From contig JANQPT010000037.1 in NCBI GenBank assembly GCA_028285345.1, forward strand, positions 1 through 64,000: DNA of 64,000 nt, written 5' to 3'. The notes under the pieces are model-generated. The model made no database searches and had not been told where the DNA came from. It worked only from the letters and a program-made list of their open reading frames with translations. The stretch comes from Planctomycetales bacterium (GTDB lineage Bacteria > Planctomycetota > Planctomycetia > Planctomycetales > Planctomycetaceae). Shown piece after piece: positions 55,347 to 64,000 of this stretch. Position 1 is the first letter of the stretch; the number at the start of each line of letters is the position of its first letter. Made by a program: the position numbers and the translations under genes.

Positions 55347-57845
55347 ATGGAAACAGAAGATCCGAAACAACCGCTCGAAGAAGAGTCGGCCGAGCCAGCC
55401 GGGACGTCAGCGGACCGCCCTCCCGAGAGGACCGATACACCTCCGGCCACCAAGCGGTCAGACTACCAGTCAACAGTGCACTCCTCCCCTGCCGGCAACG
55501 ACCACAGCTCACGCTCTCTCAGCCCGGCCGACGTGACCAACAGCTCGCCGGAACACGCATCGCGACTAGGTACGTACGTTGGTAAATATAAGATCGAACG
55601 GTTGCTGGGTGCAGGCGGAATGGGAGTCGTCTATGCCGCCCGTGACTCGATCATCGGCCGGGAAGTGGCGATTAAGTTCCTCTCGCCGGAAGCAGCGTCC
55701 AATGAAACGTCGCTCAAACGCTTCGTCCAAGAGGCGCGTGCCGTTGGACAGTTACAGCATCCCAACGTCGTCGCCCTCTACGACGTCGATCAGACCGAGG
55801 GGACTTGGTACCTCGTCATGGAGATGGTTGACGGGGGTACCGCCTCGGACTTGATCGAACGCGAAGGGGCCATCCCCTGGCAAAAGTCGACGCGGATTAT
55901 CGCCGACGTCTGCCGCGGTTTGATGGTTGCTCACGAAAAGGAGCTCATCCATCGCGACATTAAACCCGACAACATCATGCTGTCGGCCGATGGGACCGCC
56001 AAGCTCTCCGATTTCGGATTGGCCAAGATTCAGAATTACGACGCGCCGACCCTGACTCGGCAGAACTCGGTTTTGGGCACGCCCCACTACATGAGCCCCG
56101 AACAGTGCCGCAGCGCCGATGTCGATGCGCGAAGCGACATCTACTCGTTGGGGGCGACGTTCTTCGATCTGCTCACGGGATCTCCACCCTTTGCCAGGTC
56201 GACCGACGTGATGCAAATCATGTACGCCCAGTGCCATGAGCCGACGCCTGATCCGGCCGAACTCGCAGTCGACCTGCCGCCACTGTGCCGCGGAATCATC
56301 GAACAGGCAATGGCGAAAGAGCCGGAGAACCGGTATCAAACCGCGGCTGAAATGTTCGACGATTTGGAGGCGCTGCTCGAAGGGACGACCGACGGTGGGA
56401 GCCTGTCGGGCAGCCGGACCGGCCGCTCCCGCGCCTCCAGGCGATCCGACTCGCGACTCGCCGCAAGAGGAGAGTCGCCGACGCGCCGTTGGCGAAACTA
56501 CTACTTGTGGGGCACTGTAGCGGTTCTAACCCTCCTCATCGCGCTTGCGCCATTTTATCTCAACCGGCACCCCGAACGGGACGGGGGTTCAAACGGCGGC
56601 ACGGCGACGCCCCCGTCGTCATCCGCAGAGGAGACTCCGCCATCCGCCGCAGTGCCTGCGCCTGCACCGAAAGGTCCGCCGATCAAGATCGGGATACTGC
56701 ATTCACTCTCGGGAACAATGGCGGTCAGCGAGAACGGCGTCGTTGATGCCGCTCTGCTGGCGGTCGAGGAACTCAATGCACGCGGCGGTGTTATCGGACG
56801 GCCTGTGGAAGCCGTTGTTGCGGACGGACGTTCGCAAGACGACCATTTCGCGCAAGAGGCACGGCGGCTGATCGAGCAGGAACAGGTTGTGACCTTGTTC
56901 GGTTGCTGGACTTCTTCCAGCCGGAAACGCGTCAAGTCGGTCGTGGAACAACTCGATCACCTGTTGATCTATCCGGTGCAGTCGGAGGGATTGGAGCAAT
57001 CGCCGAATATCGTCTACACCGGCGCGTCGCCGAATCAGCAGATCATTCCGGCGATCAATTGGGCCTACGCTTTCCAGAAGAAACGGCGATTCTATCTCGT
57101 CGGGTCTGACTATGTCTTTCCGCGCGCCGCCGGCGCCATCATTAAGGATGAGCTGCGCGAAATGGGTCTCGAACCGGTTGGTGAATCGTATGTGCCACTG
57201 GGGCACACGGAATTCAAGGAGGTTGTCGCGGAGATCGTCAAAACCAAGCCCGACATGATCCTAAATACGATCAACGGGCAAAGCAACCTGTCCTTCTTTC
57301 ACGAATTGCGCGCCGCAGGAATTCAATCCTCCGACGTCCCAACAATTTCGTTCAGCATTGCGGAGCCGGAATTGCGGAATCTGGACACTGCGAAAATGGC
57401 AGGCGACTATGCGGCGTGGAGCTATTTCCAAGCGCTCGACACGGCAGAAAACAAAGACTTTGTCCGCCGTTTCCAAAAAAGGTACAACGCGACCCGGTCG
57501 ATTTCCGATCCGATGGAGGCGGGATATTACAGCGTCCTGTTGTGGGCACAAGCGGTCGAGCAGGCCGGCGCGCTGGATGTCGCCAAGATCCGCGCCGCTC
57601 TGCGGGGCCAAAGCACCATCGCCCCTGAAGGAGAAGTCCGTATCGATCCCGAGACGGGACACACTTGGAAGGTGGTTCGCATCGGGCAAGTCGAACCGGA
57701 CGGAAACTTCTCGATCATTTGGAGTTCCGCCAAACCGCACGAGCCGGAGCCGTTCCCGGACACCCGTACACCGGAACAGTGGAAGCAGTTTCTTCAGGAC
57801 CTCTACGACGGTTGGCAGGGCAACTGGGCCGCTCCTGCACGATAA
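55347..57845 (+). CDS. Ser/Thr kinase fused to UrtA-like solute receptor
   Basis: About 832 residues. A disordered leader precedes the kinase (about 80-345): LLGAGGMGVVYAARD, VAIKFLSPE, HRDIKPDN near 201 and LSDFGLAK near 220, all catalytic residues intact. One membrane segment follows (385-405, TVAVLTLLIALAPFYL). The extracytoplasmic part (about 445-810) is a periplasmic-binding-protein fold of the urea/branched-chain-amino-acid type: IKIGILHSLSGTMAVSE, LLAVEELNARGGVIGRPVE, CWTSSSRKRVKSV and MEAGYYSVLLWAQAVEQAG. It resembles UrtA of urea transporters. The architecture is a receptor kinase sensing a small amide or amino acid; the ligand is inferred. The ATG at 55347 is preferred to a GTG at 55338. 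Confidence 0.87.
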   Translation: METEDPKQPLEEESAEPAGTSADRPPERTDTPPATKRSDYQSTVHSSPAGNDHSSRSLSPADVTNSSPEHASRLGTYVGKYKIERLLGAGGMGVVYAARDSIIGREVAIKFLSPEAASNETSLKRFVQEARAVGQLQHPNVVALYDVDQTEGTWYLVMEMVDGGTASDLIEREGAIPWQKSTRIIADVCRGLMVAHEKELIHRDIKPDNIMLSADGTAKLSDFGLAKIQNYDAPTLTRQNSVLGTPHYMSPEQCRSADVDARSDIYSLGATFFDLLTGSPPFARSTDVMQIMYAQCHEPTPDPAELAVDLPPLCRGIIEQAMAKEPENRYQTAAEMFDDLEALLEGTTDGGSLSGSRTGRSRASRRSDSRLAARGESPTRRWRNYYLWGTVAVLTLLIALAPFYLNRHPERDGGSNGGTATPPSSSAEETPPSAAVPAPAPKGPPIKIGILHSLSGTMAVSENGVVDAALLAVEELNARGGVIGRPVEAVVADGRSQDDHFAQEARRLIEQEQVVTLFGCWTSSSRKRVKSVVEQLDHLLIYPVQSEGLEQSPNIVYTGASPNQQIIPAINWAYAFQKKRRFYLVGSDYVFPRAAGAIIKDELREMGLEPVGESYVPLGHTEFKEVVAEIVKTKPDMILNTINGQSNLSFFHELRAAGIQSSDVPTISFSIAEPELRNLDTAKMAGDYAAWSYFQALDTAENKDFVRRFQKRYNATRSISDPMEAGYYSVLLWAQAVEQAGALDVAKIRAALRGQSTIAPEGEVRIDPETGHTWKVVRIGQVEPDGNFSIIWSSAKPHEPEPFPDTRTPEQWKQFLQDLYDGWQGNWAAPAR

Positions 57846-58039
57846 CCTCATCTCCACCTCACGTGTGTCGCGGACACGCCCGCTCTATTCGTCTCGATGG
57901 CTGCCGAAAATTTTCTCGTGCGTCGTTTCGCCGCTACATCTTGGTTGCTATTTTGCAATGCAGCAGGTTTGCAATCGGTGTAAACGGGTGACGTAGATCG
58001 GTCCGGACTTCGCGCACTTCACACAGGACGGCATTGTCG

Positions 58040-58432
58040 ATGTCGAAAAAGGGCAAACAAAAAAAGCCGCGGCGAAACGACGCGGGCGATGACTCGGAAC
58101 GGCGGCAGCGGGAAGCCGCCGGCTGGGCGAAGGAGGAACTCCTTTCACCGCCCAATCCCGCCGAGGGGATGTTGACCCCCGAAGAGTGGATTTCTATTGG
58201 GATCGCACTCGACCTCTCCACCCGCGAACTGTGCGTCGCGATTTTGATTTTCGAGGGACAAACCCGCGCGAACATCGCCCGTCAACTGCACAAGAAAGAC
58301 GGCAAAGCGGTCAGCCCCGGCACCGTTCGCGTCTATATCGATCGCCTGTTTCAAAAACTGCGCGTCAATGACCGCGTGGGGTTCGTCTTGCGAATCATGC
58401 GCGTGCATTTGACGCTGAAGGCCAGCTACTAG
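58040..58432 (+). CDS. LuxR-type helix-turn-helix protein without receiver domain
   Basis: About 130 residues. A very basic N-terminus (SKKGKQKKPRRN) and a linker precede a GerE/LuxR-like HTH: LDLSTRELCVAILIFEGQTRANIARQL, then VSPGTVRVYIDRLFQKLRVNDRVG. In response regulators this HTH follows a receiver domain, which is absent here, so control would be by another route such as phosphorylation or a partner protein. TTG at 58034 has a closer AGGA and may be the real start; ATG 58040 is used. It lies about 190 bases after the UrtA-kinase gene on the same strand, an attractive but unproven functional pair. Confidence 0.7.
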   Translation: MSKKGKQKKPRRNDAGDDSERRQREAAGWAKEELLSPPNPAEGMLTPEEWISIGIALDLSTRELCVAILIFEGQTRANIARQLHKKDGKAVSPGTVRVYIDRLFQKLRVNDRVGFVLRIMRVHLTLKASY

Positions 58433-58543
58433 ATTTTCTCCTCTCAAATATCTGGCCGATCGGACTTCCTGTCTGCTGATTGAGCGGTTATAAGTCAGCA
58501 GATGTTGAGCGGCTCTTCACGACAGGTGGAGGTCGCTCCGCAC

Positions 58544-58630
58544 GGAGAGATGCCGGAGTGGTCGAACGGACTGGTCTTGAAAACCAGCGTGTCCGAGAGG
58601 GCACCGGGGGTTCGAATCCCCCTCTCTCCG
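58544..58630 (+). tRNA. tRNA-Ser(TGA)
   Basis: An 87-base class II tRNA. Acceptor arms GGAGAGA/TCTCTCC pair. The anticodon stem-loop CTGGTCTTGAAAACCAG gives anticodon TGA, a long variable arm follows, and the T arm is GGGGGTTCGAATCCCCC. The discriminator base is G, as expected for serine. CCA is not encoded. No integrase is adjacent. Confidence 0.95.
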
Positions 58631-58779
58631 CTGTTAAGTCTGATTTCAAATCCTTCTGACGCGTCTCGCTGACTGGTTGGTGGTCAACATCTCGAACAGG
58701 CGCGACCGGGTTATGAAATTGGTGCACGCTGCTGACGCTCTCCCACGGCTCAGTCGCCGGTTGCTCGAACCGCTGTGTC

Positions 58780-60336
58780 ATGTCGGGTATGATATCGGTC
58801 TCTCAACTGCTGGGCCGCATCGATTTCCCGCGCAAGGAAACCGCAACATTGACCAGACGGCGCGCTCTCAACCCGTATACCGAATGGCTGGGCATTCCCA
58901 GGCACGAACAGCCGCCGCACTACTATCGTCTGCTGGGAATTGCGCTCTTTGAGGCCGATCGCGAACTGCTCGTCGCCGCTGTTCGGCGCCGGAAATCGCA
59001 ACTGAAGAAGTTTTCCGACGGGCCGCACGCAGAAATGGCACGCAGGTTACTGCAAGAAGTCCAGACGGCCGGGAAATGCCTGCTCGACTCGGCACGTCGC
59101 GCCGCATACGACGATCGACTGCTACACGACATGTCGGCACAAGCGACGAATGCTGGAGAGGTATACGAAGATTCCGGCGATCCGGTGTCGGTCAACTTGC
59201 TGCCGCCCCGGCGCCGGCAAAGCAGTCGTCGCGGCCGCGGGAATGCTCAATCGATCATCGACGTCGTACGCGCCAATGTTCAACTGATTTCGATTGTCGC
59301 GGCGATTTGCGTCATTGCCCTCTTGCTGTTCATCTTTCTTCCCGGGCGTACTGAACATGCTTCGCCGTCAATTGCAACGGCCGGCCAGAACCCATTTGAC
59401 CGGGACCCTGTGATACCGCTGCGCCAACGGGATGTCGACTCGACTTCGCCGTCACGCGAAGAAACACAACTCCAAACCGAGGAGCTCGCCGCAGCTAGTT
59501 CCGATCACAATACGACGGCAATCGGAGACGACGTCGTTTCGGACGTACAACACTCTGACGGGAAGACGGGTGACGGCGACCGTGTGGACGTCGCCGCGCG
59601 AGACGTCGCGCCGGCAGACGAAGCGCAGCAACTGCCGGTCTACACGGAGGAGCAAGTCAAACAGGAAATCGAAATGCTCGGCGGCACAATCGTTCGCCAA
59701 CCCGACCGGGAGACTGAGCGTCTCTACAGCGCCGTCGATTTAGGCGGCACGGAGGCGACTGACGAGATCATGCCGTATTTGGTGAACATCAATGATCTGC
59801 AGGATTTGAATTTGAAGCGGACAAAAATCTCCGATGAGGGCCTGTCCTATTTGAGTCACGCTGAGAATCTGCAGGCGCTGCACCTGGGCGAAACGAACGT
59901 CGGGGATGCCGGATTGGCTCACCTTGCCAAGTTGCGTCAAATGAAAGTGCTGCGGCTCGAGCAGACGAATGTGACCGACGACGGGCTGGTCCATCTGTCA
60001 CAGATGACTGCACTCGACCGGCTCGATCTGGGATCGACGCCGATAACAGATTCCGGTATGGAAACGCTGCAACACTTTGCCCAGTTGCGAACACTTGCGT
60101 TGGATCGCACTCAAGTTGGTGACGCCGGATTGCGGTACGTCGTTCGTTGTTCTCGGCTCGAGCAGCTGTTCCTGTCCGGGAGCAACGTAACACGCGACGG
60201 CCTGACGCAGTTGCAGGGGATGCGCAAATTGCGGCGGCTCTCCGTCGGAGGCCCCAAGATTACACAATCCGACGTCGAGCAGCTAAGACGCACGCTCCGG
60301 CCGGAGTGCCGGATCGTGGTCACTAAGCGAAAATGA
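58780..60336 (+). CDS. LRR membrane protein with planctomycete J-like N-terminal domain
   Basis: A 518-residue protein. Residues about 25-115 form a conserved planctomycete module (NPYTEWLGIPRHEQPPHYYR and LLGIALFEADRELL, ending CLLDSARRAAYDDRLL) that recalls a J-domain in layout, but the HPD motif is missing. A membrane segment (169-188, ISIVAAICVIALLLFIFLPG) separates it from a low-complexity region. LRRs run from about 320 to 500 (ISDEGLSYLSHAENLQALHL and similar). The N-terminal module would be cytoplasmic and the LRRs outside. Related N-terminal modules occur in planctomycete kinases. The function is unknown. Confidence 0.75.
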   Translation: MSGMISVSQLLGRIDFPRKETATLTRRRALNPYTEWLGIPRHEQPPHYYRLLGIALFEADRELLVAAVRRRKSQLKKFSDGPHAEMARRLLQEVQTAGKCLLDSARRAAYDDRLLHDMSAQATNAGEVYEDSGDPVSVNLLPPRRRQSSRRGRGNAQSIIDVVRANVQLISIVAAICVIALLLFIFLPGRTEHASPSIATAGQNPFDRDPVIPLRQRDVDSTSPSREETQLQTEELAAASSDHNTTAIGDDVVSDVQHSDGKTGDGDRVDVAARDVAPADEAQQLPVYTEEQVKQEIEMLGGTIVRQPDRETERLYSAVDLGGTEATDEIMPYLVNINDLQDLNLKRTKISDEGLSYLSHAENLQALHLGETNVGDAGLAHLAKLRQMKVLRLEQTNVTDDGLVHLSQMTALDRLDLGSTPITDSGMETLQHFAQLRTLALDRTQVGDAGLRYVVRCSRLEQLFLSGSNVTRDGLTQLQGMRKLRRLSVGGPKITQSDVEQLRRTLRPECRIVVTKRK

Positions 60337-60615
60337 CAGAGGCGGCAGCGCTAAGCCCGCCGAAATCGCAGACCGCAGCCTGGTCGACTCCGTGGAGCAC
60401 AAGTGGATTCGGCGGAGCAACTCGCTATGATTGCAAAGGGCTCGCAAACGGGCCTCCGCCGCGGGACGCCGATTCTGGTCAACATCGACGTGAGTTGCCT
60501 TGTTCAACGTCACTAGGAATTTCAGCTATTGACCTGCGAACCGCCGTTATGTCACAGTCGGTGAGTGTGTTCGAGGAAATCTTGTTGGTTCAGCTTTGAT
60601 AGGGAGCCTGTGGAA

Positions 60616-62586
60616 ATGCGATTTCGTTACTCCGGCGTGTTGATCTGCTTGACCATGTTCATCGCCGGCGGACGCCATGCAATTGGTGCCGACACCCGAC
60701 AGCAGGAAAGCCCCATCGGCAAGAAGGTGTCCGAATTTGCACTTTCCGACTTTCGTGGCAAAGAACACAAGCTCTCGGACTTTTCCGATCACAAGCTGCT
60801 GGTCGTCGCGTTTCTGGGCACCGAGTGCCCATTAGTGAAATTGTACGCCCCGCGGCTGGTGGAGTTGGCACAGCAGTATCAGAAGCAGGGCGTGGCCTTC
60901 ATCGGCATTAATTCCAATTCACAGGATTCGATCACCGAGATCGCCGCGTACGCACGCAAACATAAGATTGGGTTTCCGCTACTCAAAGATTCCGGCAATG
61001 TCGTCGCCGATCAGTTGGGCGCCGTGCGAACGCCGGAAGTTTTTGTGCTGGACGCGGAACGGGTGATCCGCTATTGGGGGCGGATCGACGATCAATACGG
61101 CGTCGGCTACTTGCGCGATAAGCCACAGCGGAAAGATTTGGAGATCGCCGTTCAGGAGCTGTTAGCGGACAAAAAAGTGACTCAAGCGGTCACTCCCAGC
61201 ACCGGCTGCCATATCGGGCGCGTCAAGGTTCCTCGCAAAGACAGTGCAGTGACGTATTCCAATCAAATCGCACGCATCCTGCAAAAACGTTGCGTCGAGT
61301 GTCACCGGGATGGGGAAATCGCACCCTTTGCGCTGACCGACTACGACGAAGTCGCAGGCTGGTCGGAGATGATCGCCGAAGTCGTTGAAGAACAGCGGAT
61401 GCCTCCGTGGCACGCCGATCCCCGGCACGGCAAATTCAAAAACGACCGCGCCCTGACCGACGAGGAAAAAGAGCTGATCTATCAGTGGGTCGACAACGGG
61501 GCTCCGGAGGGGAATCCACACGATCTTCCCGACGCCCGGCAATACGTGACCGGCTGGCAGTTGCCGCAAGAACCGGATCTGGTGATCCCCATGCGCGACG
61601 AACCGTATCGCGTGCAGGCCGAAGGAACTGTCAGATACCAGTACTTCCGCGCCGATCCCGGTTTTGAGGAAGACCGCTGGGTCAAAGCGTTTCAAGTGCT
61701 GCCGGGCAACCGGGCGGTCGTGCACCACATTTTGGTCTTTGCCGGCCGGCCGGGACAGCGAAATGTCGCCGGCGGCGGGGCGCTGGGCTATTTGGCCGCC
61801 TATGTCCCCGGCTTGATCGCCGAACCGTTCCCCCAAGGTATGGCGAAAAAAATCCCCGCCGGGTCACAACTCGTCTTTCAGGTCCACTACACGCCGATCG
61901 GCACCGAACAGCTCGACAAGAGCATGATCGGCATGGTGTTTGCCGACCCCGACGAAGTGACGCACCAAGTCAAGACGTTCAGCGCCGTCACGAACCGCTT
62001 TGTCATCCCCCCCGGCGCACCCAACCATCGTGTTGAAGCCTCAACCAGCGAAGCGCTGTTTGACAGCATGTTGCTGGCCATGACGCCGCACATGCATCTG
62101 CGGGGCAAATCTTTTCTGTATGAATTGGTCTATCCCGACGGTAAGAAGGAAACGTTGTTGGACGTACCCCGCTACGATTTCAACTGGCAGACGTCGTACC
62201 GTTTGTCCGACAAGAAGACGCTTCCCAAGGGTGCAAAAATCCACTGTGTCGGGCACTACGACAACTCTGAGGACAATCTCAACAACCCCGATCCCACGGC
62301 TAGCATCTCCTGGGGCGACCAGACCTGGGATGAAATGTTCATTGGCTATTTCGACATCGCCTTTCCGGTCGACGAAGAGCAGGAATTGCCCTTCAAGCGG
62401 CCCGAGCGGCGCCGGCGCGTCGGCCCCGACGAATTGCTGAAGCGACTCGACAAGGACAAGAACGGCCAAATCGAGCAGAAGGAAGTACCGCTGTTTCTGC
62501 GGAATCGATTCCAACGCGTTGATGCAAACAACGACGGCGTCGTCACCAAGGAGGAGTTGGAAGCCGCGTTCCGTAACAGGGACTAG
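60616..62586 (+). CDS. Redoxin-cytochrome-copper monooxygenase-EF-hand fusion protein
   Basis: About 656 residues, exported (MRFRYSGVLICLTMFIAGG...). Modules in order are: an AhpC/TSA-type thioredoxin fold (28-165; FLGTECPLVKLYAP, with a single Cys instead of CxxC); a cytochrome-like segment with RCVECHRDGEIAPF near 225 (CxxCH haem motif); a copper type II monooxygenase-like region with VVHHILVFAG near 369 and HMHLRGKSF near 491 (His copper ligands); and two EF-hands at 611-646 (DKDKNGQIEQKE, DANNDGVVTKEE). The start at 60616 follows GGAA. The enzyme probably acts in the periplasm on an unknown substrate. A pure redox-carrier role is an alternative. Confidence 0.82.
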   Translation: MRFRYSGVLICLTMFIAGGRHAIGADTRQQESPIGKKVSEFALSDFRGKEHKLSDFSDHKLLVVAFLGTECPLVKLYAPRLVELAQQYQKQGVAFIGINSNSQDSITEIAAYARKHKIGFPLLKDSGNVVADQLGAVRTPEVFVLDAERVIRYWGRIDDQYGVGYLRDKPQRKDLEIAVQELLADKKVTQAVTPSTGCHIGRVKVPRKDSAVTYSNQIARILQKRCVECHRDGEIAPFALTDYDEVAGWSEMIAEVVEEQRMPPWHADPRHGKFKNDRALTDEEKELIYQWVDNGAPEGNPHDLPDARQYVTGWQLPQEPDLVIPMRDEPYRVQAEGTVRYQYFRADPGFEEDRWVKAFQVLPGNRAVVHHILVFAGRPGQRNVAGGGALGYLAAYVPGLIAEPFPQGMAKKIPAGSQLVFQVHYTPIGTEQLDKSMIGMVFADPDEVTHQVKTFSAVTNRFVIPPGAPNHRVEASTSEALFDSMLLAMTPHMHLRGKSFLYELVYPDGKKETLLDVPRYDFNWQTSYRLSDKKTLPKGAKIHCVGHYDNSEDNLNNPDPTASISWGDQTWDEMFIGYFDIAFPVDEEQELPFKRPERRRRVGPDELLKRLDKDKNGQIEQKEVPLFLRNRFQRVDANNDGVVTKEELEAAFRNRD

Positions 62587-62726
62587 TGCATTGTCCAAGC
62601 TGAATTGATGGGTTGATCAATCGCCGATAAGCACGCCAACGAGCGTGCGGCCCACTTGTGGGACCTGTCAATTCAGTGTGGATGTACCACTAGTCGTGAC
62701 CGCGACAATCCCCAAGCTCCCTGAAC

Positions 62727-63164
62727 TTACTCTTTCGTTTTCGACGATTCGACGCGTTTCTTGAGACCTTCCGCGAACTGCTTGAAATCTCCTTTGGTCT
62801 CGAAATCACCTCGTCCTTGGGTCCAGAAAGGCCCGTTGCCCTTGCCGGCCACGGTAACGCTTGTCGTCTGGCCGTTGGGGAATTTGAAGAAGACGACGTA
62901 TCCCCTCTCCCAGCCCGCAGCCACATTGCTCGAGGGAGAATTTCGGTAGTTGGGGAAGAAGGCTTCGATCGCAGCGATTAATTTGGGATCTTGGACTCCA
63001 ATGGTTGAGAATCTGCCGATGCGGTCTTTCTGGTAGACCGAGTCGAAGGTAATGAACACTTCCGAGGGCGCTCGTGGCTTCCCATCCTTCTTCTTTGCCG
63101 CTTGTAGGCACGCTGCCGCGACCGCTAGGATTGCTACTGCGGCGATCACAGTTTTCTTGGGCAT
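62727..63164 (-). CDS. Small exported protein of unknown function
   Basis: A 145-residue protein. A signal peptide (KKTVIAAVAILAVAAACLQA) precedes a basic linker and an alpha/beta body: EVFITFDSVYQKDRIGRF, GYVVFFKFPNGQTTSVTVAG and a helical, charged C-terminus. AGGAG six bases before the ATG fixes the start. It is divergent from the LRR gene at 63219 (54 bases between starts). I recognise no family. Confidence 0.65.
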   Translation of the reverse strand: MPKKTVIAAVAILAVAAACLQAAKKKDGKPRAPSEVFITFDSVYQKDRIGRFSTIGVQDPKLIAAIEAFFPNYRNSPSSNVAAGWERGYVVFFKFPNGQTTSVTVAGKGNGPFWTQGRGDFETKGDFKQFAEGLKKRVESSKTKE

Positions 63165-63218
63165 GAGTCGCTCCTGTGTTAGCCGTGGTAAGAAACTCAG
63201 TCACATGGGACTAGCAAC

Positions 63219-64000
63219 ATGCGAGCTGCAGTCTACATTTCTTCAATGAGTCTACTCGTATTTGGAGGCGCGTGCGAGGTTTGCGGAGCTAACGATCCTG
63301 CTCCACTCCAGGCAAGCCGTTCCGCGGCGGAAGATCACCGGCAGCAGGCGGCGATCGCGTACTTCAAATCGTTGGGATGCTGGTTTCGGACGAAACCATT
63401 GCTCATTTCCCTCTCGCCGAAGGTTACAGATGACAAGCTAGTCAGGATTCAAGAGATCGCTGGATTGGAGTATCTGGACTTCCACTACGGTGCTGTGACT
63501 GACGCTGGTTTGGTGCACCTGAAGCCTCTCAATAATCTACGCACGATTTCCATCCATACGTCGCAAATCACAGATGCCGGGTTAAGACACCTAGCGCAAA
63601 TCAAGAGCCTACGTACACTCGAACTGAGCCGCACCGGAGTCACCGATTCAGGACTGCAGCACTTAAAGACGCTCGATAAGTTGCAGGGGCTCTATCTTAA
63701 CGACACCAAAGTAACGAATGCCGGTTTGGTGCATTTGAAACCTCTGAAGAAGTTGCGCTATCTTGGGTTGCAGCGCACGGGGATTTCTGATGAAGGGCTG
63801 AGGCTCCTAATCGGCCACTTGCAGCTTCAATCTCTTGAATTGGGTTTCTGTCGCATTACGGATGACGGGCTGAGGCATTTGAGCCAATTGAGGAAACTCG
63901 AGTCCTTGTCTCTGACTTCAACGTCAATTACTGGTTCCGGGTTTTCGCATCTCGGTCGGTGCGAGAACTTGCGGAGGCTCTATCTCAGTGGAACTGAAAT
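63219..64000 (+). CDS. LRR lipoprotein, cut by the window end
   Basis: An open frame from ATG 63219 continues past the last base, so only the first 260 codons are seen. MRAAVYISSMSLLVFGGACE is a short signal with a lipobox-like FGGAC. A helical stretch (DHRQQAAIAYFKSLG) then precedes LRRs such as VTDAGLVHLKPLNNLRTI, ITDAGLRHLAQIKSLRTL, VTDSGLQHLKTLDKLQGL and ITDDGLRHLSQLRKLESL. The repeat type matches the other three LRR proteins in the window. GGGAC about ten bases upstream is a fair ribosome-binding site; an ATG at 63246 is an alternative start. Confidence 0.75.
   Translation, partial: MRAAVYISSMSLLVFGGACEVCGANDPAPLQASRSAAEDHRQQAAIAYFKSLGCWFRTKPLLISLSPKVTDDKLVRIQEIAGLEYLDFHYGAVTDAGLVHLKPLNNLRTISIHTSQITDAGLRHLAQIKSLRTLELSRTGVTDSGLQHLKTLDKLQGLYLNDTKVTNAGLVHLKPLKKLRYLGLQRTGISDEGLRLLIGHLQLQSLELGFCRITDDGLRHLSQLRKLESLSLTSTSITGSGFSHLGRCENLRRLYLSGTE

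Overview
The window looks like a chromosomal segment of a planctomycete (Planctomycetota, most likely a Planctomycetaceae relative). This is inferred from gene content, since no rRNA or other phylogenetic marker is present. The pointers are a DUF1549/DUF1553 protein, several Hanks-type Ser/Thr kinases fused to other domains, four TDAGL-type leucine-rich-repeat (LRR) proteins, secreted proteins with an N-terminal LEDRRLMA motif, a PrkA/YeaH/SpoVR group and many large multidomain exported proteins. Base composition looks moderately GC-rich.

Left part (1-6919): accessory and decaying DNA. It holds a C-terminal fragment of an ECF41-type sigma factor, a small conserved-looking ORF, a long degenerate stretch, an IS21 remnant (istA without istB, 3' end out of frame), a non-coding region packed with short perfect hairpins, and an excisionase-like gene converging on a tyrosine integrase. 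This ends at a tRNA-Leu(CAA), the probable attachment site of an integrated element whose other end is not in the window.

7000-21309: mostly ordinary chromosome. A nucleoside deoxyribosyltransferase-like protein, an RNA ligase and an HD phosphohydrolase lie together. They are followed by a formylglycine-generating-enzyme-like lipoprotein, a DUF1549/DUF1553 protein, a small exported helical protein, a membrane Ser/Thr kinase, a polytopic membrane protein, a FetB-like permease and an LRR protein.

21400-36570: a DEAD-box helicase (TTG start, recognisable sigma70-type promoter, long leader) reads into an adenine methyltransferase. Next come three related RTX/LEDR exported proteins around one ECF sigma factor, a 1218-residue kinase with TPRs, and a 1279-residue exported LEDR protein with SdrD-type B repeats and a collagen-like tract.

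36580-49150: a GltS-like symporter, a lipoprotein, an LRR protein, a nucleotidyltransferase-HD protein (with a stray copy of its 3' end nearby), and a minus-strand stress group prkA - yeaH - spoVR - hypothetical. A second hairpin cluster and csrA follow.

49600-64000: a very large PQQ-propeller protein, a bestrophin, a kinase fused to a UrtA-like solute receptor, a LuxR-type HTH protein, tRNA-Ser(TGA), a kinase-free LRR protein with a planctomycete-specific N-terminal domain, a redoxin/cytochrome/copper monooxygenase/EF-hand protein, a small exported protein and an LRR lipoprotein cut by the window end.

The most unusual signal is not a gene. Long intergenic regions (about 3.9-5.0 kb, 13.7-14.0 kb and 48.4-48.6 kb) carry clusters of short hairpins whose stems differ from unit to unit while keeping perfect or near-perfect self-complementarity around a conserved centre.
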